Assembly: GCF_019209935.1 (NCBI RefSeq)
Contig: NZ_JAHUTN010000004.1
Span: forward strand, 186,001-250,000
DNA: 64,000 nucleotides
Source of the DNA: Corynebacterium sp. TAE3-ERU16
GTDB lineage: Bacteria; Actinomycetota; Actinomycetes; Mycobacteriales; Mycobacteriaceae
Reading direction: 5' to 3'
How positions within the stretch are numbered: position 1 is the first letter of the stretch; every line of letters begins with the position of its first letter. The notes beneath the pieces were generated by a model that did not search any database, had not been told where the DNA came from, and was given only the letters and a program-made list of their open reading frames with translations. Below are positions 61,360-64,000 of the stretch, in pieces. The translations under genes and the position numbers were made by a program.

Positions 61360-61962
61360 TCAATTCGAGGCGTGGCGTTCGACTCGGTCCCCGAGGGCCG
61401 ACCGGATCGCCGGCCACTCATGCGCCAGCGCCGAGTAGAGGACGGCATCATCGAGGGTCCCGTTGCGGAGCCGCGCGTGCGAGCGGAGGATCCCGTCACG
61501 TCTGAGTCCGAGCCGTTCGATGGCGGCCCGGGAGCCGGTGTTGGAGAACTTCGTCCGGATGCCCACCCGTGCGCAGTGCAGCTCCTCGAACGCGTGGCCC
61601 AGCAGCAGGAGTTTGGCCTCCGGATTGGCGCCGGTGCCCTGTGCCGAGGCACGGAGCCAGGTGTACCCGATCTCGAGCCGGGGGACCGAGGGGTCCAGAT
61701 CGTAGTAGCAGGTCACGCCGAGCGCGTTGTCGTCGGCTGTGGCACGGATGATGAACGGCACCATGGTTCCGTCGGCGGCCCGTGCCAGCTTGCCCCCGAT
61801 GTCCGCCGTCATGTCCTCGGGCGACGGTGTGGAGGTCCACCATTCGCGGTGCAGATCGCCGTCGCGGACGGCCTCCGAGAGTTCCGCGGCATCGTCTGCC
61901 TGCAGCGGGGACAGCTCGACGATCCGGCCGGTGAGCGTGGGTGGGGAGGCGATCCAGGCCAT
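61360..61962 (-). CDS. GNAT family N-acetyltransferase
   Basis: 200 residues from the ATG at 61962 with AAGGAA upstream. RimJ/RimL-type acetyltransferase (Acetyltransf_3): EIGYTWLRASAQGTGANPEA carries the acetyl-CoA binding loop, then FSNTGSRAAIERLGLRRDGI, typical of the family. It may acetylate a protein N-terminus or small amine; target unknown. Confidence 0.87.
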   Translation of the reverse strand: MAWIASPPTLTGRIVELSPLQADDAAELSEAVRDGDLHREWWTSTPSPEDMTADIGGKLARAADGTMVPFIIRATADDNALGVTCYYDLDPSVPRLEIGYTWLRASAQGTGANPEAKLLLLGHAFEELHCARVGIRTKFSNTGSRAAIERLGLRRDGILRSHARLRNGTLDDAVLYSALAHEWPAIRSALGDRVERHASN

Positions 61963-62088
61963 TTTCCGTTCCTTGTCTTCGTGGTGCCCCGGGGGCGGGG
62001 GACAGCGTCCCGGATCAGCGTAGTCGGTCGCCGGTGCACGTCGCGCCCGGCGGAGGACCACCGGGCGCGTTTGAGGATCGGAATTGAG

Positions 62089-63066
62089 CTAGTTCGCGTG
62101 CAGGTCCGCGTTGAGCTCCACCTTGGCGGAGCCCCATGCGGTGGCCTCGACCGCGCCGGTGAGCGAATTCCGGCGGAACAGGATGTTGGAGGCGCCCGAC
62201 AGATCGACGGCCTTGACCGAATCCCCGTCGGAGACGCCGACGGCGGTCGCGACATCGCCCGACACCTTCACCTTCGTGCCGGCGGTGACGTACAGACCGG
62301 CCTCGATCACACAGTCATCGCCGAGCGAGATGCCGCACCCCGCGTTGGCGCCCAGCAGGCAGCGCTCGCCCAGGGAGATGACCTGCTTGCCGCCGCCGGA
62401 CAGCGTCCCCATTATCGAGGCGCCGCCGCCGATGTCGGTGCCGTCGCCGACGACGACTCCCGCGGAGATCCTGCCTTCGACCATTGAGGACCCCAGGGTG
62501 CCGGCGTTGAAGTTGACGAAGCCCTCGTGCATGACGGTGGTCCCCTCCGCGAGATGGGCACCCATGCGGACGCGGTCGGCGTCGCCGATGCGGACCCCGG
62601 TCGGGACGACGTAGTCGATCATCCGGGGGAACTTGTCCACCAGATGGACCGTGACCTTGCCGCGGCGGGAGAGCTTCGCCCGGGTGATCTCGAAATCGGC
62701 GACCGGGCAGGGCCCGAAGTTCGTCCAGACGACATTGGTCAACAGTCCGAATACACCGTCCATGTTGAGACCGTGGGGACGGACCCTGCGGGTCGACAGC
62801 AGATGGAGGCGCAGGTAGACGTCGTAGGCGTCGATGGGGGCGTCATCCAGATCCGCGATGACGGTCCGGACACCCACCCGCTCAACTCCACGGTCCTCGT
62901 CGGTGCCGGCGAGGGGGGCCAGGTGTTCGGGCAGGTCGTCGGCCTCGAGGCGGGTGGTTCCGGCGGCCTGGTCCGTGTCCGTGAGTTCGGGGGCCGGGAA
63001 CCAGCAGTCGAGAACGGTTCCGTCGGGTTGGATGGTCGCGAGTCCGGTTGCTGTTGCTGCAGTCAT
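62089..63066 (-). CDS. dapD: Tetrahydrodipicolinate N-succinyltransferase DapD
   Basis: 325 residues from the ATG at 63066. [19 protein letters not shown] and [20 protein letters not shown] mark the actinobacterial DapD type. The left-handed beta-helix follows (hexad repeats around [20 protein letters not shown] and [20 protein letters not shown]). It transfers succinyl from succinyl-CoA to tetrahydrodipicolinate, the step before DapC in lysine/DAP synthesis. Confidence 0.95.
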   Translation of the reverse strand: MTAATATGLATIQPDGTVLDCWFPAPELTDTDQAAGTTRLEADDLPEHLAPLAGTDEDRGVERVGVRTVIADLDDAPIDAYDVYLRLHLLSTRRVRPHGLNMDGVFGLLTNVVWTNFGPCPVADFEITRAKLSRRGKVTVHLVDKFPRMIDYVVPTGVRIGDADRVRMGAHLAEGTTVMHEGFVNFNAGTLGSSMVEGRISAGVVVGDGTDIGGGASIMGTLSGGGKQVISLGERCLLGANAGCGISLGDDCVIEAGLYVTAGTKVKVSGDVATAVGVSDGDSVKAVDLSGASNILFRRNSLTGAVEATAWGSAKVELNADLHAN

Positions 63067-63157
63067 GGCCTCCAACGTACCGGAAACGGCGAAGGCCGCC
63101 GGATCCACATACCGGTGGACGCGACGGCCGTCGAGAGGCGGGGACTGCCCCCGCTCG

Positions 63158-64000
63158 TCACTTCAGTTCATGGGCCCGGGCGGCTTTGGCCGCCTTCGCG
63201 GTCTTCGCCCCGGGAGCGAGGAAGGAGAGCCCGACGAGCACACCGAACACGATGATCACCGAGAGAACCTGGTACCTGGCCGCGGGATCGGACAGCATCA
63301 GCATGGTGAGGACGATGAGCATTGCGAGGGTGATCCAGCCGAGCCACGGGAAGCCCCACATCCGGACCGAAACCTCGTTGTTGCGTTCCAGCTCCGGGTG
63401 CAGACGGAGGTAGCTGACGATGGTGAAGCCCCAGATGAGGAGCAGTGAACCGCCCACTGCGTTGAACAGGAACTCGAGGAGCCCCGCCGGGTTCCAGTAC
63501 TGCAGGGCGACGGAGACGAACGCGAAGAACATGCTGAGCAGCACGGCGTTCATCGGGACCCCGTCCCGGTTCGTCCGGCCGAGGAGTCTCGGGGCGTTAC
63601 CCCGTGTCGCCAGGGAGTAGGCGAAACGGGAGGTGCCGTAGATCTGGGCATTGAATGCGCTCAAAAGAGCCAGGACGATGACGAGCTCCATGATCCCGAC
63701 GATGCCCGGGACATGCGCCATCTCGAGGACCCGGGTGAACGGGGACTCCGCGGCAGAGTCCGCGCCACTGATCTGGTCGTAGGGCAGGAGGAAGGTGATC
63801 ACGAGCACGGCGCCGAGGTAGAACACCACGATGCGCCAGATGACGGAGCGGACGGCGGTGGCGATGTTCTTCGCCGGGTTGTCGGACTCTGCGGCGGCGA
63901 TGGTGACGATCTCGATGCCGCCGAAGGCGAACGCCACGGCGAGGAGGCCGGCCGCGACACCGGGGACGCCGTTGGGCATGAAGCCGTGATCGCCGATGAA
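63158..64000 (-). CDS. Amino acid permease, cut by window end
   Basis: 280 codons are visible and the reading frame runs off the window edge at its 5' end. [40 protein letters not shown] and [20 protein letters not shown] are APC-family amino acid permease sequence, very similar in order to the permease at 59856. Ends in a basic tail [13 protein letters not shown]. Substrate unknown. Confidence 0.87.
   Translation of the reverse strand, partial: FIGDHGFMPNGVPGVAAGLLAVAFAFGGIEIVTIAAAESDNPAKNIATAVRSVIWRIVVFYLGAVLVITFLLPYDQISGADSAAESPFTRVLEMAHVPGIVGIMELVIVLALLSAFNAQIYGTSRFAYSLATRGNAPRLLGRTNRDGVPMNAVLLSMFFAFVSVALQYWNPAGLLEFLFNAVGGSLLLIWGFTIVSYLRLHPELERNNEVSVRMWGFPWLGWITLAMLIVLTMLMLSDPAARYQVLSVIIVFGVLVGLSFLAPGAKTAKAAKAARAHELK

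Overview
The window is high-GC actinobacterial chromosome, almost certainly from Corynebacterium or a close relative. The signs are a mycothiol gene (mshB), a 7Fe ferredoxin next to dapC with dapD nearby, a MetPS-type NSS importer with its small subunit, DUF4245, DUF6542 and Rv1157c-like proteins, and many overlapping ATGA/GTGA gene junctions. Several genes also have a -10 box so close to the start codon that leaderless transcription is likely.

Layout. 0-11.1 kb is core chromosome: a DUF4245 membrane protein, xseB-xseA, ispH, a DUF6542 protein, rmuC, an AI-2E family exporter, metP-metS and ychF. 11.1-16.0 kb is a type III restriction-modification locus (mod-res) with base use clearly unlike its neighbours, followed by a frameshifted remnant of a second, different Res C-terminus. 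16.0-26.0 kb is a mobile element. It carries a large serine recombinase, an ArdA-like antirestriction protein and a small gene on the plus strand. A long minus-strand operon encodes an excisionase-like HTH protein, a family B DNA polymerase with all exonuclease and polymerase motifs (pipolin-like), two small proteins, MobC, a relaxase and a coiled-coil membrane protein. The leader of that operon contains two tandem units of paired hairpins about 100 nt apart, with covarying stems and a conserved 21-nt loop. I do not recognise this structure and consider it the most interesting signal here.

26.2-34.1 kb holds higBA, a methyltransferase, an Nramp transporter, small membrane proteins, a DUF808 protein, a frameshifted zinc alcohol dehydrogenase, a DUF3592 protein, an L-lactate/2-hydroxyacid dehydrogenase and a DUF4232 lipoprotein. 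34.3-38.3 kb is a TPP-riboswitch-controlled thiamine-precursor ECF transporter (ykoEDC type) followed by a small kinase and a Nudix hydrolase. 38.5-44.1 kb is a complete oligopeptide/dipeptide ABC transporter.

44.1-46.8 kb is rearranged DNA. The end of the peptide-transporter ATPase and its terminator occur twice, 2580 bp apart. The first copy runs straight into remnants of the protease and formate/nitrite-transporter genes that are intact further downstream, and AT-richer orphan membrane genes lie between the copies. 46.8-64.0 kb returns to core chromosome: a trypsin-like protease, FNT channel, DUF402, Rv1157c-like protein, typA, a solute-binding lipoprotein, mshB, fdxA, dapC, a pseudouridine synthase, gtrA, an XRE regulator/membrane-protein pair, an amino-acid permease, a GNAT acetyltransferase, dapD, and a second permease cut by the window end.

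All functional calls come from reading translated sequence and motifs; no database search was run.
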